Positions 1-10,741 are shown, counted from the first letter of the stretch. The stretch: 64,000 nt of DNA from Algoriphagus boritolerans DSM 17298 = JCM 18970 (GCF_900108085.1 NZ_FNVR01000004.1:185928-249927), one strand, 5' to 3'. Made by a program: numbers and translations. Notes: generated by a model not told the origin, from the letters alone.

Positions 1-1114
1 CAGCGGTTACGACGGTCACCAAAAACATCAGGAAAATGTCCTTTTTTGGCATTTTTGTGATGGTCTTTATACTTGCCCACTCGAAGGTGCCTATGGCCAC
101 CATAATCATCAAACCCGTCAATGCGGCCATGGGTACTTGTTCGATCAGGCTGGATCCGAATATGATAAACACTAATAACATTACGGAAGCAACAATTCCG
201 GATAGTCTTGCTCGGGCACCTGAGGACACGTTAATCAAACTCTGACCCAACATGGCACATCCTCCCATCCCTGAGAAAAATCCAGAGGTCAAGTTGGCCA
301 TTCCTTGTGCAATAGCTTCTTTGTTACTTCGTCCACGGGTTTCAGTGATTTCGTCAATGATATTCAAGGTTAAAAGTGACTCAATCAATCCCACCCCAGC
401 CATGATAGCCGAATAAGGTAATATGAGCATCAAGGTTTCTAAATTGAAGGGTACTGCAGGAATATGAAAGGGAGGGAAGCCCCCCTTGATACTTGCAATG
501 TCACCGACTGTTTTGGTGTCTAAACCAACTCCGACCACTATTCCAAAAACAACAACAATAGCGACCAACGAAGCTGGAACGGCTTTGGTTAGTTTGGGCA
601 AACCCCAAATGATCAACATGGTCAATACTACCAATCCAATAAGAATATAAAGTGCGGCTCCTTGTAACCAATTGCCATCACTACCCTTGAATTGGTCAAG
701 CTGGGACATGAAGATGATGATGGCCAGGCCATTGACAAATCCAAAAATCACGGGATGAGGAACCAAGCGAATGAACTTCCCGAGCTTTAGAGACCCTGCT
801 GCCAATTGTATTAAACCCGCCAAAACTACGGTAGCAAATACATACTCAACTCCATGGGATAGTGCAAGGGTAATGATAATAACTGCAATAGCTCCGGTGG
901 CACCAGAGATCATTCCAGGTCTTCCGCCAAAGATGGAGGTAACTAAACCCACCACAAATGAGGCATACAATCCGGTAAGGGGAGAAAGGCCGGCAATCAA
1001 AGCAAAAGCCACAGCCTCGGGAATCAAGGCAAGGGCCACTGTAATACCTGAAAGTACTTCGGTTTTGTAATCAACGCGTTGGGTAAAATCAAATAGGTTG
1101 AAGTATTTCTTCAT
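1..1114 (-). CDS. SulP family inorganic anion transporter (C-terminus cut by window edge)
   Basis: The reverse strand is open from an ATG at 1114 through the left edge, giving about 371 residues. It begins MKKYFNLFDF and continues with many hydrophobic helices and the SulP signatures GLYASFV, FGGRPGMISGATGA and a VGLIESLL segment. SulP proteins carry sulfate, bicarbonate or other anions across the inner membrane and usually end in a cytoplasmic STAS domain; that part lies beyond the window. The substrate cannot be told. A second, different SulP gene lies at 8621. No Shine-Dalgarno is visible, as usual in Bacteroidota. Confidence 0.9.
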   Translation of the reverse strand, partial: MKKYFNLFDFTQRVDYKTEVLSGITVALALIPEAVAFALIAGLSPLTGLYASFVVGLVTSIFGGRPGMISGATGAIAVIIITLALSHGVEYVFATVVLAGLIQLAAGSLKLGKFIRLVPHPVIFGFVNGLAIIIFMSQLDQFKGSDGNWLQGAALYILIGLVVLTMLIIWGLPKLTKAVPASLVAIVVVFGIVVGVGLDTKTVGDIASIKGGFPPFHIPAVPFNLETLMLILPYSAIMAGVGLIESLLTLNIIDEITETRGRSNKEAIAQGMANLTSGFFSGMGGCAMLGQSLINVSSGARARLSGIVASVMLLVFIIFGSSLIEQVPMAALTGLMIMVAIGTFEWASIKTITKMPKKDIFLMFLVTVVTA

Positions 1115-1574
1115 AAAGTATTGGGAGGGTGTTAAATAAATTTCACTTAGAATCAAACAGAGTTTGCAATGCCCAAGCGTAAAGAAAATGAGGCTCCTCG
1201 CGGGGAAGAATCCCTAAAAATTACCGTTTTTGCGAAAGATGACCTGAAAATTTACATTGCGATGCGAAGGTAATATTTTACAGAAAACAAAACAATATTC
1301 TAAATTTCACTTTCTATCCCAATTTGATTCCGAATATAGATTTTTCGAGCATTTTTATTAATTCAATCGATTTCGGAAAACACTAAAATATTCTCAAGGA
1401 ATTCATTTCTTTTTAAAACTTCCTGTATTTATAATCCATTCTGTTGTGAAATATGTCAAATTGGATTTTTTTTGAAAATAAAATAAAATTCTGTAATGAA
1501 GTACTATTACTCCATTTTATAGTTTAATTCTTTACTCGATCCTTGATTGTAAAATTGGGTGTATCAGTAGTCCT
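1115..1574. other. Intergenic, AT-rich, nothing recognised
   Basis: About 460 bases between the SulP start and the end of helD. It should hold the promoter of the SulP gene on the minus strand and the 3' end of helD. I see no ORF, no clear hairpin terminator and no repeat. Confidence 0.5.
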
Positions 1575-3629
1575 TTAATTCTTTAGAAAATCGGTCAGCT
1601 TTCCGGTGAAGCTGAGATTTAATTCGTGCATTGCACGGGTGCAGGCTATATAGAGCATTTGTAAGTCAGCCTCGGTTTTGTAATTGGTATTGCTGGCAAA
1701 TGGTACGATGACTTGATCAAATTCCAAGCCTTTGGCCAGATGTGCGGTGGTCAGGACTTTTCCCCCGGAAAATGAAGCGCTTGTCGCATCGAGCATATCA
1801 ATCGAGAGGCCCCGTTCCTTAATCGCAGTGTGGAGTGTGTTTGCCTGTTCCTGAGTTTTGCAAATGATGCCAATGGAGTTATGGTCTGACTCCTCAAATT
1901 GAACAAGTTTGTTTAGCGTCTGATCGATTTCATCCCCTATACTCATAAAGCCGGAAATTACCGGCTGGTTGCCATGTCGCTCAATGGGCTCTGCCATTAC
2001 ACCCTTTTTGATTTTTTTGGTAAACTCGGTGATTTCGTAGGTGGACCTGTAGCTTTTCAGCATAGTCATGCAATCCGAATTAGAAATAATTTGCTGGATT
2101 ACTTCCAGATTTGATGAACTGAAAGGATTCACTGACTGGTTGATGTCACCCAAAATAGTCTTCCGGCAAGTAAACATTCGATTCAAAACCTGGTATTGAA
2201 CCGCAGAGTAATCTTGCATTTCGTCGATGATCAAATGCTTGACTTTGTAAAAAGGTTGAATTCCCTCCAGCTTGTATTTAAGGTAGATCAAAGGATAAAC
2301 GTCGGAATATTCATATTGACTTCCTTTTCTCATTTTCAGGAGCTTGGGGTTACCCAGCCAATCGTAAAAATTTTTATAAAGCGTCCTCAGATTGGTGGCA
2401 GGAAACATCTTTCGAATCGTCTGCTGCAATTGCGCCCGCTCTTTGCCGGTGATTTCATAGCCATACTCCCGATAGACTGAGGCGACGACTTCCCGACCGA
2501 TTTCATTGAATCGCTTTAAGATTGGAAAGCGATTATACTGTTCAAATTTTTCACGGATAAACCAACCCGGGATCACTTTTTTATTGATCGTAATATCCTG
2601 TGCGTCAAAGCCTTTATTTTCCAAATGGACCATGTACTCATCCATTTTTCTTAGGAAGTCCAGCCCAGACTTTACACTTATTCGTTCCTGAAGTGCTGCG
2701 GGTGGATTGTCCAACAGCTCTGAAACTTGCTCGAAAAAGCCCTGAAATTGGATTTCATATTCCAAGAGTCGATTTGCGAGGTCTTCCATGCTGGTTTCTT
2801 CGACAGATTCTTCACCGAGTTCTGGTAGGACGTTGGAAATATAGCTGGCGAAAACCTTATTGGGAGATATGATCAGGATCTCTTCCGAAGAGATCGTGTC
2901 TTTTTGCTTGTAGAGTAGATAAGCTATTCGGTGGAGTGCAATACTGGTCTTGCCGGAGCCTGCCACTCCCTGGATTATAAGGTTGTAGGCATTTTCATTT
3001 CGGATGATGGCATTTTGCTCCCGTTGGATCGTGGCCACGATGTTTTTCATCTTGGTGGAAGAGGCCTTGTTGAGTTCTTTTTGAAGGAGATCATCTTGAA
3101 TCGTCAGGTCGCTTTCGATCATGTATTCCATTTTTCCACCACGAATTCGGTATTGGCGTTTGCGAGTTACTTCCCCTTCAACCTTATCCGTTTTGGATTG
3201 GAAAAATGCCTCCCCAAGTTCAAAATCATAAAAAATGCTGGATATCGGAGCTCTCCAGTCAAAGATTAAATTTTCATTTTTTTCCTCATCGGTGAAGTTG
3301 TGAACTCCAACATAAATTGGAGAATTTTTGGTCTTGCCTTTTTGAAGAAAGTCAAATCTTCCAAAGTAGGGGATGTCCCGCAAGCGGTGTAGCCGCCTTT
3401 TTTTGCTGACAGCGGCATCACCCATCATGGCGATCTGGCCTACGGATTCCCGGATGGCATTTTTCTCCAAATGATCCATGTCCCGCTTGTGCTCCTGCAA
3501 GTGAGCTTTGGCCTCATTGATATCACGAAGCTGAGTCTCAACCCGGTCATCGATCTCCGCGATCGATTTGTTGATTTTGATCAGAATTTGATTCAAATAT
3601 TTTTTTTCTTCTTGTTCTGAAGTGTTCAT
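1575..3629 (-). CDS. helD: HelD-like superfamily 1 helicase / RNA polymerase recycling factor
   Basis: The 684-residue protein has an N-terminal charged coiled coil (about residues 5-60), then the HelD-type FDWRAPISSIFYDFE segment (about 123-137), Walker A GVAGSGKTS at 221-229, a UvrD-like DEMQDYS box, and late helicase motifs including TTAHLAKGLEFD and YIACTRA. This order is characteristic of HelD (DNA helicase IV-like ATPases), which in Bacillus and mycobacteria pulls stalled RNA polymerase off DNA. The Bacteroidota form is assigned by family resemblance. It is last in a minus-strand group after two small ACP-like genes, 47 bases downstream of the nearer one, so co-transcription is likely. 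A general UvrD/Rep-type repair helicase is less likely given the N-terminal part. Confidence 0.88.
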   Translation of the reverse strand: MNTSEQEEKKYLNQILIKINKSIAEIDDRVETQLRDINEAKAHLQEHKRDMDHLEKNAIRESVGQIAMMGDAAVSKKRRLHRLRDIPYFGRFDFLQKGKTKNSPIYVGVHNFTDEEKNENLIFDWRAPISSIFYDFELGEAFFQSKTDKVEGEVTRKRQYRIRGGKMEYMIESDLTIQDDLLQKELNKASSTKMKNIVATIQREQNAIIRNENAYNLIIQGVAGSGKTSIALHRIAYLLYKQKDTISSEEILIISPNKVFASYISNVLPELGEESVEETSMEDLANRLLEYEIQFQGFFEQVSELLDNPPAALQERISVKSGLDFLRKMDEYMVHLENKGFDAQDITINKKVIPGWFIREKFEQYNRFPILKRFNEIGREVVASVYREYGYEITGKERAQLQQTIRKMFPATNLRTLYKNFYDWLGNPKLLKMRKGSQYEYSDVYPLIYLKYKLEGIQPFYKVKHLIIDEMQDYSAVQYQVLNRMFTCRKTILGDINQSVNPFSSSNLEVIQQIISNSDCMTMLKSYRSTYEITEFTKKIKKGVMAEPIERHGNQPVISGFMSIGDEIDQTLNKLVQFEESDHNSIGIICKTQEQANTLHTAIKERGLSIDMLDATSASFSGGKVLTTAHLAKGLEFDQVIVPFASNTNYKTEADLQMLYIACTRAMHELNLSFTGKLTDFLKN

Positions 3630-3676
3630 ATGATTGAGATTAAGCTCGGGTGCTGGAGTAACTTATTTGAAAAGGA

Positions 3677-3955
3677 TTAGACTTGGGTTATTTTCTTAAA
3701 AATCTGGGTATCAATGTAAAACACCAAGCTTTCCATGTCTCTCAGAAATACCATCGTATTAGAGGTAATCTGTATTCCAAAAGAAACCTCCATTCCACGG
3801 GCAAATTTAGCTATTTCGACCGCATTCATTTTCAAGTCTCGGTCGAGATGAGTTTTACCGGTTATTTCGAAGTCTTTAAATCTTTTCTGTTTTTTCAAAA
3901 TTCCAATAATAGTTTCCAGAATTTTTTCTTTTGTTGTTTGTACAGTATCGTCCAT
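3677..3955 (-). CDS. Acyl-carrier-protein-like protein without the carrier serine
   Basis: A 92-residue acidic/basic protein that lines up without gaps with acyl carrier proteins: a first helix (about 9-22), then DRDLKMNAVEIAKF in the place of the ACP DLGADSLDTVEL stretch, then EVSFGIQI in the place of EEEFDIEI, and a last helix containing MESLVFYI. At the position of the phosphopantetheine-bearing Ser there is Ala (the N-A of MNAVEI). It therefore should not carry a 4'-phosphopantetheine arm. It lies between a similar small gene (49 bases upstream) and helD (47 bases downstream). The role is unknown; the ACP relationship is my reading from the alignment and moderately sure. Confidence 0.6.
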   Translation of the reverse strand: MDDTVQTTKEKILETIIGILKKQKRFKDFEITGKTHLDRDLKMNAVEIAKFARGMEVSFGIQITSNTMVFLRDMESLVFYIDTQIFKKITQV

Positions 3956-4004
3956 TTTTAAGAGAGCTTATGGGTGAGAAAAGGAAATTCAGCAGACCAC
4001 TTTC

Positions 4005-4268
4005 TCAAGGGGCAAATGCCTTCTTATTTTTCTTTTTAATAATCACTTCTGCTAGTTGATCGAGATTGAACTCTTTAGGTAAGTCATCAGTGGAAATTTG
4101 AATCCGGTAGATGTTTCCTATGTCAGTTAAAAAACTGGCTTGAGTGGATTGGCTCAAACCAAAATCCCGGCTGAATACACTGTCACGACGTAAGATTTGC
4201 GGTTTTTTGTTGTATCGGAGATTGAAGACTAGTCGGATGTCGTGAAAGAGTTCACTTTGGGAATTCAT
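4005..4268 (-). CDS. Second acyl-carrier-protein-like protein, also lacking the carrier serine
   Basis: An 87-residue protein with an ACP-like layout: an N-terminal helix, SRDFGLSQSTQASFL where ACPs have DLGxDSL, then IYRIQIS where ACPs have FDIEI, then FNLDQLAEVIIKK resembling the last ACP helix. The position expected to be the modified Ser is Gln, although a Ser sits one residue before it. It is first in the presumed operon with the next ACP-like gene and helD. Function unknown. The relationship is weaker than for its neighbour, but two adjacent small genes with the same fold pattern support each other. Confidence 0.5.
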   Translation of the reverse strand: MNSQSELFHDIRLVFNLRYNKKPQILRRDSVFSRDFGLSQSTQASFLTDIGNIYRIQISTDDLPKEFNLDQLAEVIIKKKNKKAFAP

Positions 4269-4495
4269 ACTTTTACTTTTAGAGAAATACTACAAGTCGT
4301 CATTACGGCGACAAAAATTTCAAAAACCTTCTCAGTAAGTATGGATTACATGTCGCGAATTTAGAGTTAAATGACGTTTTTTACAAGAATTATTCAGATT
4401 TGAATCTGAAATTATAACAGACATCCAATTTTTTGCTCAGTTTTGGAGTAGCCTCAGACTTGTATAATTTTAACTATTGAACAAACAATTCATCC

Positions 4496-4828
4496 ATGGA
4501 GAAAACTCAAGAAGAAGAAATGAGGATGAAAATCCTTACTAAAATCTCAGAAATCGAAACCGAATTGATCACCCTTCGGGAGCATTCGGCACCAGAGGCA
4601 TTGGATAGTGCGATTGGTCGGATTTCACGAATGGATTTTATCAACAATCGCTCGATCAATGAAGCCCAGATCAAGAAAAATGAAGCTAAACTCAAAGGCC
4701 TGAACAACTGGCTGGGAAAATTAGGCACCTCGGGTTTTGGCAAATGCATTCGATGTGGCAGGGAGATCAATATCAATCGTCTGCTATTTATGCCCGAAAG
4801 CAATCACTGCATCAGCTGCGCGAAATAA
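4496..4828 (+). CDS. DksA/TraR family C4 zinc-finger protein
   Basis: The 110-residue protein has an N-terminal helical coiled-coil half and a C-terminal CIRC...CISC four-cysteine zinc finger (about residues 86-108), the layout of DksA/TraR proteins that enter the RNA polymerase secondary channel. At 110 residues it is shorter than E. coli DksA (151) and similar to the shorter Bacteroidota TraR/DksA-like proteins. The acidic DxxDxA tip of true DksA is not evident, so regulation of transcription is inferred from the family only. It is convergent with cfa. Confidence 0.75.
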   Translation: MEKTQEEEMRMKILTKISEIETELITLREHSAPEALDSAIGRISRMDFINNRSINEAQIKKNEAKLKGLNNWLGKLGTSGFGKCIRCGREININRLLFMPESNHCISCAK

Positions 4829-4866
4829 TGATCTTGGAATTTTAGTCTTTCTATTTATTCCAAAGC

Positions 4867-4896
4867 ATAACCCTATAGGATTTTCTATGGGGTTAT
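4867..4896. terminator. Hairpin between convergent dksA-like gene and cfa
   Basis: A 12-bp stem (ATAACCCTATAG pairing with CTATGGGGTTAT, one G-U type mismatch) with a 6-base loop sits in the 87 bases between two converging genes. No strong T-run follows on either strand, so it is a weak or unusual terminator candidate. Confidence 0.4.
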
Positions 4897-4915
4897 CAGA
4901 GGGATTAAATTAATC

Positions 4916-6031
4916 TCAACGCACAGCAATATATTCTCCAGGTAGGGATCTTTTAGTCATTACAATCTGCCAAAGATTGTTTTTTCGAATCCGAAATGAG
5001 GCAGCAGAGGTATTTAGGAAGTATTCCCACATCCGGTAAAACTTGGTTCCATAGTTTGATTCCAAGTCAGGCCAAGATTTCCTGAAATTTTCTAGCCAAG
5101 CCATAAGTGTTTTATCATAGTGAGGCCCAAAATTATGAACATCTTGAAGGACAAAATAAGGCTCCATGGCAATACTTAACTGAGCCATAGAGGGGATTAG
5201 ACTGTTCGGGAAAATGTACTTCTCAATCCAGGGATCAGTGCTGAAATTTGTTTTATTACTGCCGATAGTATGAATCAAAGTAATTCCATCGGGCTTGAGA
5301 AGTCGATCTACCCTATCCATATATTTTCCATAATTGCGATAACCTACGTGTTCGATCATTCCGACTGATACTACTCGATCAAATTGGCCAACCACATCTC
5401 TGTAATCCTGTAATTTTATTTCAACGGGTAATCCTTCATTCCGCATTTTGGCTAATTTTTGCTGTTCTTTGGACAGGGTAATCCCCAAGACTTTTACCTG
5501 GTAATTTCTGGCTGCGTAGGCCGAAAAACCTCCCCAACCACAGCCAATATCGAGAAGCGTCATCCCCGGCTCTAATTTTAGTTTTCTGCAAATCAGATCC
5601 ATTTTTTGAATTTGGGCTTCTTCCAGGCTATTTACATTTTTCCAATATCCACAGGTATATTGCATGTAGGGATCAAGCATTTTTTGATACAAATCATTTC
5701 CAATGTCGTAATGCTTTGAGACTAGTTTTTTTGATTTGTCCCTTGATTGAGCATTAAAGAACCGTTGAAAAAAAATCTTGAGCTTAAAACTAAGCGGGGT
5801 TTGGACTTTGGTTTCTAAGTCTGCATCCAACAGTTTGGCGATAAATTGATCCAAAGCCTTGCAGTCCCATACACCTTCCATGTAAGATTCTCCGAGAGCC
5901 AATGAACCTCCTAAAGTCACTCGGTTAAAAAAATTTTCATCATGAATCTGAATATCAAATGGATTTGAACCGTTTATTGTGATTCCAGCCTGATCACAAA
6001 GTCTTTTGATAAACTCCTTATTTCTGTTCAT
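4916..6031 (-). CDS. cfa: Cyclopropane-fatty-acyl-phospholipid synthase
   Basis: The 371-residue protein matches Cfa in length (E. coli 382). It carries YDIGNDLY (about 108-115) with the following YTCGYW substrate-region motif, the SAM-binding LLDIGCGWGG (159-168), and SVGMIEHVG later on. It transfers a methylene from S-adenosylmethionine to the double bond of unsaturated acyl chains in membrane phospholipids. It stands alone: upstream lie decayed genes, downstream it converges with the zinc-finger gene. The ATG at 6031 gives a natural N-terminus. Confidence 0.93.
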   Translation of the reverse strand: MNRNKEFIKRLCDQAGITINGSNPFDIQIHDENFFNRVTLGGSLALGESYMEGVWDCKALDQFIAKLLDADLETKVQTPLSFKLKIFFQRFFNAQSRDKSKKLVSKHYDIGNDLYQKMLDPYMQYTCGYWKNVNSLEEAQIQKMDLICRKLKLEPGMTLLDIGCGWGGFSAYAARNYQVKVLGITLSKEQQKLAKMRNEGLPVEIKLQDYRDVVGQFDRVVSVGMIEHVGYRNYGKYMDRVDRLLKPDGITLIHTIGSNKTNFSTDPWIEKYIFPNSLIPSMAQLSIAMEPYFVLQDVHNFGPHYDKTLMAWLENFRKSWPDLESNYGTKFYRMWEYFLNTSAASFRIRKNNLWQIVMTKRSLPGEYIAVR

Positions 6032-6136
6032 CTATTATTATAGTTGTTTGATCTTTAATGTTTTAATTGTGTTTTTTGAGCTCTCACGAAATTGATTTCG
6101 AGTCCATGCGTAGGATGTTCTTCAAAGAAATTGGAT

Positions 6137-6705
6137 TTACCAATCGCAATTTTGATAAGATCTCTTTGGGTCTTTTCCAGCATTTGAAATCAAACGAGTC
6201 AAGGGTACCTCCAAGGCATCAAAGACGATTTTGATCCCCATAGCGATTTCCTGATCCAAAGGAGCCCGTCGTTGAAGTATAGCTCTTGCATGATGACAGG
6301 CTTGACATCCTTCTTCTACTACTTCTTCTTCTAGTGCTCCTCGCAAAGCATGTGTTGCATCTTCAGCTCTTTCCAATCGTTCAGGAAGTTCTGTTTCGGA
6401 CGCGGCTGTCAATTTAATTATTACAAAGCCTTTTTTTATATCGAAATTCTGGAACGCAGGTTTTGTAGTTCATCTTCTTGAGTTTCTTTTCCCAATAGGT
6501 TATTCAGCCTTTCCAGATGGCTATCAAAAAAAAATCAGCGTCAGTTTTTCCTGCTATGATTAAAGTAGAATTTTCATTTATAACTATTTCCCCACATTGA
6601 CCTAGGCCCTCCGAAGAGACCCATTTTAAATCGTTGTGGATTTTTTTGCTTATAAAGTTTGCTCCAGTCGAGACTGCAACATCTTCTAGTTTTCCTGATT
6701 TCTAC
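6137..6705 (-). pseudogene. groEL: Decayed groEL C-terminal fragment
   Basis: Reading the minus strand in changing frames gives a continuous GroEL-like trail: KLEDVAVSTGANFIS, then GLGQCGEIVINEN with STLIIAGKTDADF, a helical stretch ending LQNLRSRIS, and after a frameshift near 6434 ASETELPERLERAEDATHALR and MGIKIVFDALEVPL...ISNAGK. These correspond to GroEL segments LEDIAxLTGG, the ATETELKEK...RVEDALHATRAAVEEG block and GIKIVxxALEAPLRQIxxNAG. The glycine-rich GGG of the VVxGGG motif is lost, the open frame is broken at least twice, and the N-terminal half is absent. It is a relic; an intact groEL must exist elsewhere. Confidence 0.82.
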
Positions 6706-7210
6706 TTCCTCGTCCATAAATACCTGAAGGGAGTCAGGATCTGAGGACCTGATCCAGCATGCTTTGTAATTATAGACTCCCTTAAAATCTCTTCCATTGT
6801 GGATTGGCCAAGTAAGAGGTCGCACAGAGATCGACCGTGTTTTTTCCAGCTCATCCAAAAGATCCTAAGGGTCATTTTCTGGTCGTTCCATCTTGTTGAT
6901 GAAGATCATGACAGAGGTGTCTCTCATCCAGCAAACTGCATCAATCTAAGAGTTTGTTTCTCGACCCCTTTGGCGTTGTCAATGACTAAATTCACACTGT
7001 CCACGGCAGTCAGCGTCCGATAAGTATTTTCTGAAAAGTCTTTGTGTCCAGGCGGGTCAAGAAGGTTGAGTTTTATTCCTTTGTAAACCAGGCCCAGCAC
7101 GGAAGTGGCTACGGATATTCCCCGTTGCTTTTCGATTTCCCTAAAGTCAGATGCAGCCGATGGTAATGCCTTGTTACTTTTTCCGGTCCCACCGAAAAGC
7201 AGAAAAAAAA
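6706..7210 (-). pseudogene. prfC: Decayed prfC (peptide chain release factor 3) N-terminal fragment
   Basis: The minus strand shows a broken RF3 GTPase: FLLFGG, then [42 protein letters not shown] (the G3 region; DxPGH kept), a frame break near 6945, INKME (G4, NKMD in active enzymes), a stop, and DELEKTRSISVRPLTWPI...FKGVYN. The P-loop (HPDAGKTT) is missing, there is at least one frameshift and a stop, and only about the first third of the gene remains. At about 6705 it runs directly into the groEL relic in the same orientation. RF3 function is surely absent here. Confidence 0.82.
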
Positions 7211-8550
<1,340 letters not shown>

Positions 8551-8561
8551 CCTGAAAGTAG

Positions 8562-8590
8562 CCGCCCTGAGCTTCAGGGCGGTTTTTTTT
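8562..8590 (+). terminator. Rho-independent terminator of gapA
   Basis: A 9-bp GC-rich stem (CCGCCCTGA with TCAGGGCGG) with a 3-base loop followed by eight T, starting 11 bases after the gapA stop. Confidence 0.93.
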
Positions 8591-8620
8591 ATTCCATTCT
8601 ACCATACCTCACCCCCTTTT

Positions 8621-10192
8621 ATGTTAAATAAAAGTTTGTTTAAAACCCACTTTACCTCAGATATTTCAGCTGGTCTTGTCGTTTTTCTTATTGCGTTGCC
8701 CCTGTGTCTTGGCATATCCTTAGCTTCAGGTGCACCGTTGTTTTCGGGAATTATTTCCGGGATAATAGGAGGCATTGTCGTGGGCTTTCTCAGTGGCTCA
8801 AACATCAATGTGAGTGGCCCAGCTGCCAGTGTGGCCTTAGTGGTTTTCACAGCCATTCAGACTATGGGCTCCTACGAAGGGGTGCTGTTAGCAGTAGTCC
8901 TTGCAGGAATCTTCCAAATCATCCTTGGCTATCTAAAAGCAGGAACAATTGCATATTTCTTTCCAAATGCAATGATCAAAGGCATTCTAGCTTCTATTGG
9001 ACTCGTGCTTATCCTGAAGCAAATTCCACATGCATTTGGGATTGATGGTGTGTTTGAGGGAATGGAATCCTTCTCCCAAAATGATGGTAGAAATACCTTC
9101 ACCGAACTACTTTACGTAATTGATCATATCAGCTGGGGAGCTACTATTATTACTTTTATCTCCTTATTGATCATTATTATTTGGGACAAGCCCAAACTTA
9201 AGAAGTTTAAGTTTTTCAAGTTTTTCCCTTCTGCACTGGCAGCCGTGATAATAAGTATTTTAGTGAATTTACTTTACTCCCTCTACTTTCCGGGCCTAGT
9301 TTTAGACGAATCTCATTTAGTCACTTTGCCAGTCGCAGCGGATTTTGGGAGCTTCCTTGGGTTTTTTACTTTCCCTGACTTTGGACAAATTACCAACCCA
9401 GAGATCCTGACTATTGCACTCAGTATTACATTTATTGCAAGTTTGGAATCCCTGCTCAGCACAGAAGCAGGGGATAAGTTGGATCCTTATAAGAGAAAAA
9501 CATCCACTAATACGGAATTAAAAGCACAAGGAATCGGAAATATTGTGGCTGGATTAATTGGTGGCTTGCCTATTACTGCTGTAATCGTCCGGACTTCAGC
9601 CAATGTTTCCGCCGGAGGCAGGACTCGAACGGCAACTATTACCCATGGATTGATCATGTTGGTCTGCGTAGCTATGATTCCAACAATCCTTAATAAAATC
9701 CCATTGGCATCTTTATCAGCTGTACTTTTTGTAGTCGGCTATAAGCTGACTAGTTTGCCCATTTACAAGCAAGTATTTAAGCAGGGAAAAAAACAATTTC
9801 TTCCCTTCATTATAACCATTGTAACGGTGATGTTTACGGACCTAATCACCGGGATTATTGTTGGTGGCGGAATCGCCATTTTCTTTATACTAAGAGACAA
9901 TTACAAACATTCTTATTTTACCAAAAATCTTGAAAATGAAGGCAAACAGAAAATTATCATTCGCCTTTCAGAAGAAGTTTCCTTTCTTAACAAAGCCGAC
10001 ATTCTCCTGACCTTGGACCACCTACCCGAAAATCACCAAGTTCTGATCGATGGGTCCAAATCTGTATTCATTCATCCTGATATTTTGGATATCATCGAGG
10101 ACTTTAAAGACACGGCAAAACATAAAAATATTGACTTGGAATTGATTGGCCTGGAAAACTTCAACAATTCAAAAAAATTCTGGATTGGATAA
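8621..10192 (+). CDS. SulP family inorganic anion transporter with C-terminal STAS-like domain
   Basis: I place the start at ATG 8621 (MLNKSLFKTHF), just after the gapA terminator; longer in-frame extensions would run through the terminator and into gapA. The 523-residue protein has the SulP core (GLVVFLIALPLCLGI, SGPAASVALVV, GLPITAVIVRTSANV) with about ten or more membrane helices, then a cytoplasmic STAS-like tail from about residue 440 (VSFLNKADIL, VLIDGSK). Such short SulP proteins include BicA-type bicarbonate carriers, but the anion cannot be told from sequence. Its expression may come from a promoter between the terminator and the start. Confidence 0.9.
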   Translation: MLNKSLFKTHFTSDISAGLVVFLIALPLCLGISLASGAPLFSGIISGIIGGIVVGFLSGSNINVSGPAASVALVVFTAIQTMGSYEGVLLAVVLAGIFQIILGYLKAGTIAYFFPNAMIKGILASIGLVLILKQIPHAFGIDGVFEGMESFSQNDGRNTFTELLYVIDHISWGATIITFISLLIIIIWDKPKLKKFKFFKFFPSALAAVIISILVNLLYSLYFPGLVLDESHLVTLPVAADFGSFLGFFTFPDFGQITNPEILTIALSITFIASLESLLSTEAGDKLDPYKRKTSTNTELKAQGIGNIVAGLIGGLPITAVIVRTSANVSAGGRTRTATITHGLIMLVCVAMIPTILNKIPLASLSAVLFVVGYKLTSLPIYKQVFKQGKKQFLPFIITIVTVMFTDLITGIIVGGGIAIFFILRDNYKHSYFTKNLENEGKQKIIIRLSEEVSFLNKADILLTLDHLPENHQVLIDGSKSVFIHPDILDIIEDFKDTAKHKNIDLELIGLENFNNSKKFWIG

Positions 10193-10391
10193 TCCGAGTC
10201 GTATTTCCCTTAAAAAAAGTAGTTCACACTGTTAGCCTTATTCTCCACTTCTTTCACGCAGATTCATCCGAGTGTCTCAAACTTATCCCAAATTTATTCA
10301 TCACGGCAAAATAGGTGGCAGAAGTTTTCTTCTCGATTCATCAAAATGAGCATTACCTATTTAAAAATGAATGTTCTTTTAACCCCACTAG

Positions 10392-10437
10392 TTAACATTC
10401 ACTTAACCAATTTAACTATTGCTTAAGCGCTTTTAAC
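10392..10437 (+). promoter_or_regulatory. TTAAC direct-repeat array, candidate response-regulator site
   Basis: TTAAC (one copy TTAAG) occurs on the same strand at 10392, 10403, 10412, 10423 and 10433, spacings of 11, 9, 11 and 10 bases, that is one per DNA turn. The same pentamer with the same 11 and 9 spacing is found at 15714-15738 upstream of the nearby histidine kinase gene. OmpR-type regulators bind such direct repeats, so this is a candidate operator for the regulator at 13661-14338. Confidence 0.5.
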
Positions 10438-10622
10438 CTTCGCTTCTCCCAACTGCCTGTTTATTTGTTTTTCATTTGTGCATTGGTTTTATAGACTCAA
10501 GCAAATGAAATCGAGCATGACGAAAACGTCACCCACTGGGATGATTATTTGCCATGCGAGATTCTCCCGAAGAAAAATCGGGACAGGCTATCTGACCTTT
10601 GAAAAACAACTTATAAAAAGAT

Positions 10623-10721
10623 ATGAAAGAGGGTGACAAAAAGATCGTCACACACTGGGATGATTATAATGCATGCGAGATTCTCCCGAAGAAAAATCGG
10701 GACAGGCTATCTGACCAATAA
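10623..10721 (+). CDS. Possible 32-residue microprotein, repeat unit 2
   Basis: The unit holds an ATG-to-TAA frame of 32 codons, starting MKEGDKK and continuing IVTHWDDYNACEILPKK to LSDQ. The same frame is open in unit 3; in unit 1 a one-base deletion shifts it (there the first ATG runs 43 codons to 10636 in another frame). Because units 2 and 3 are almost identical in DNA, conservation alone does not prove translation. No homologue is known to me. Confidence 0.3.
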   Translation: MKEGDKKIVTHWDDYNACEILPKKNRDRLSDQ

Positions 10722-10741
10722 AAATCAACTTATATAAACAG

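Noticed and set aside
771..1070. Plus-strand frame opposite the SulP gene
   Set aside because: Antisense shadow of a clear SulP coding frame.
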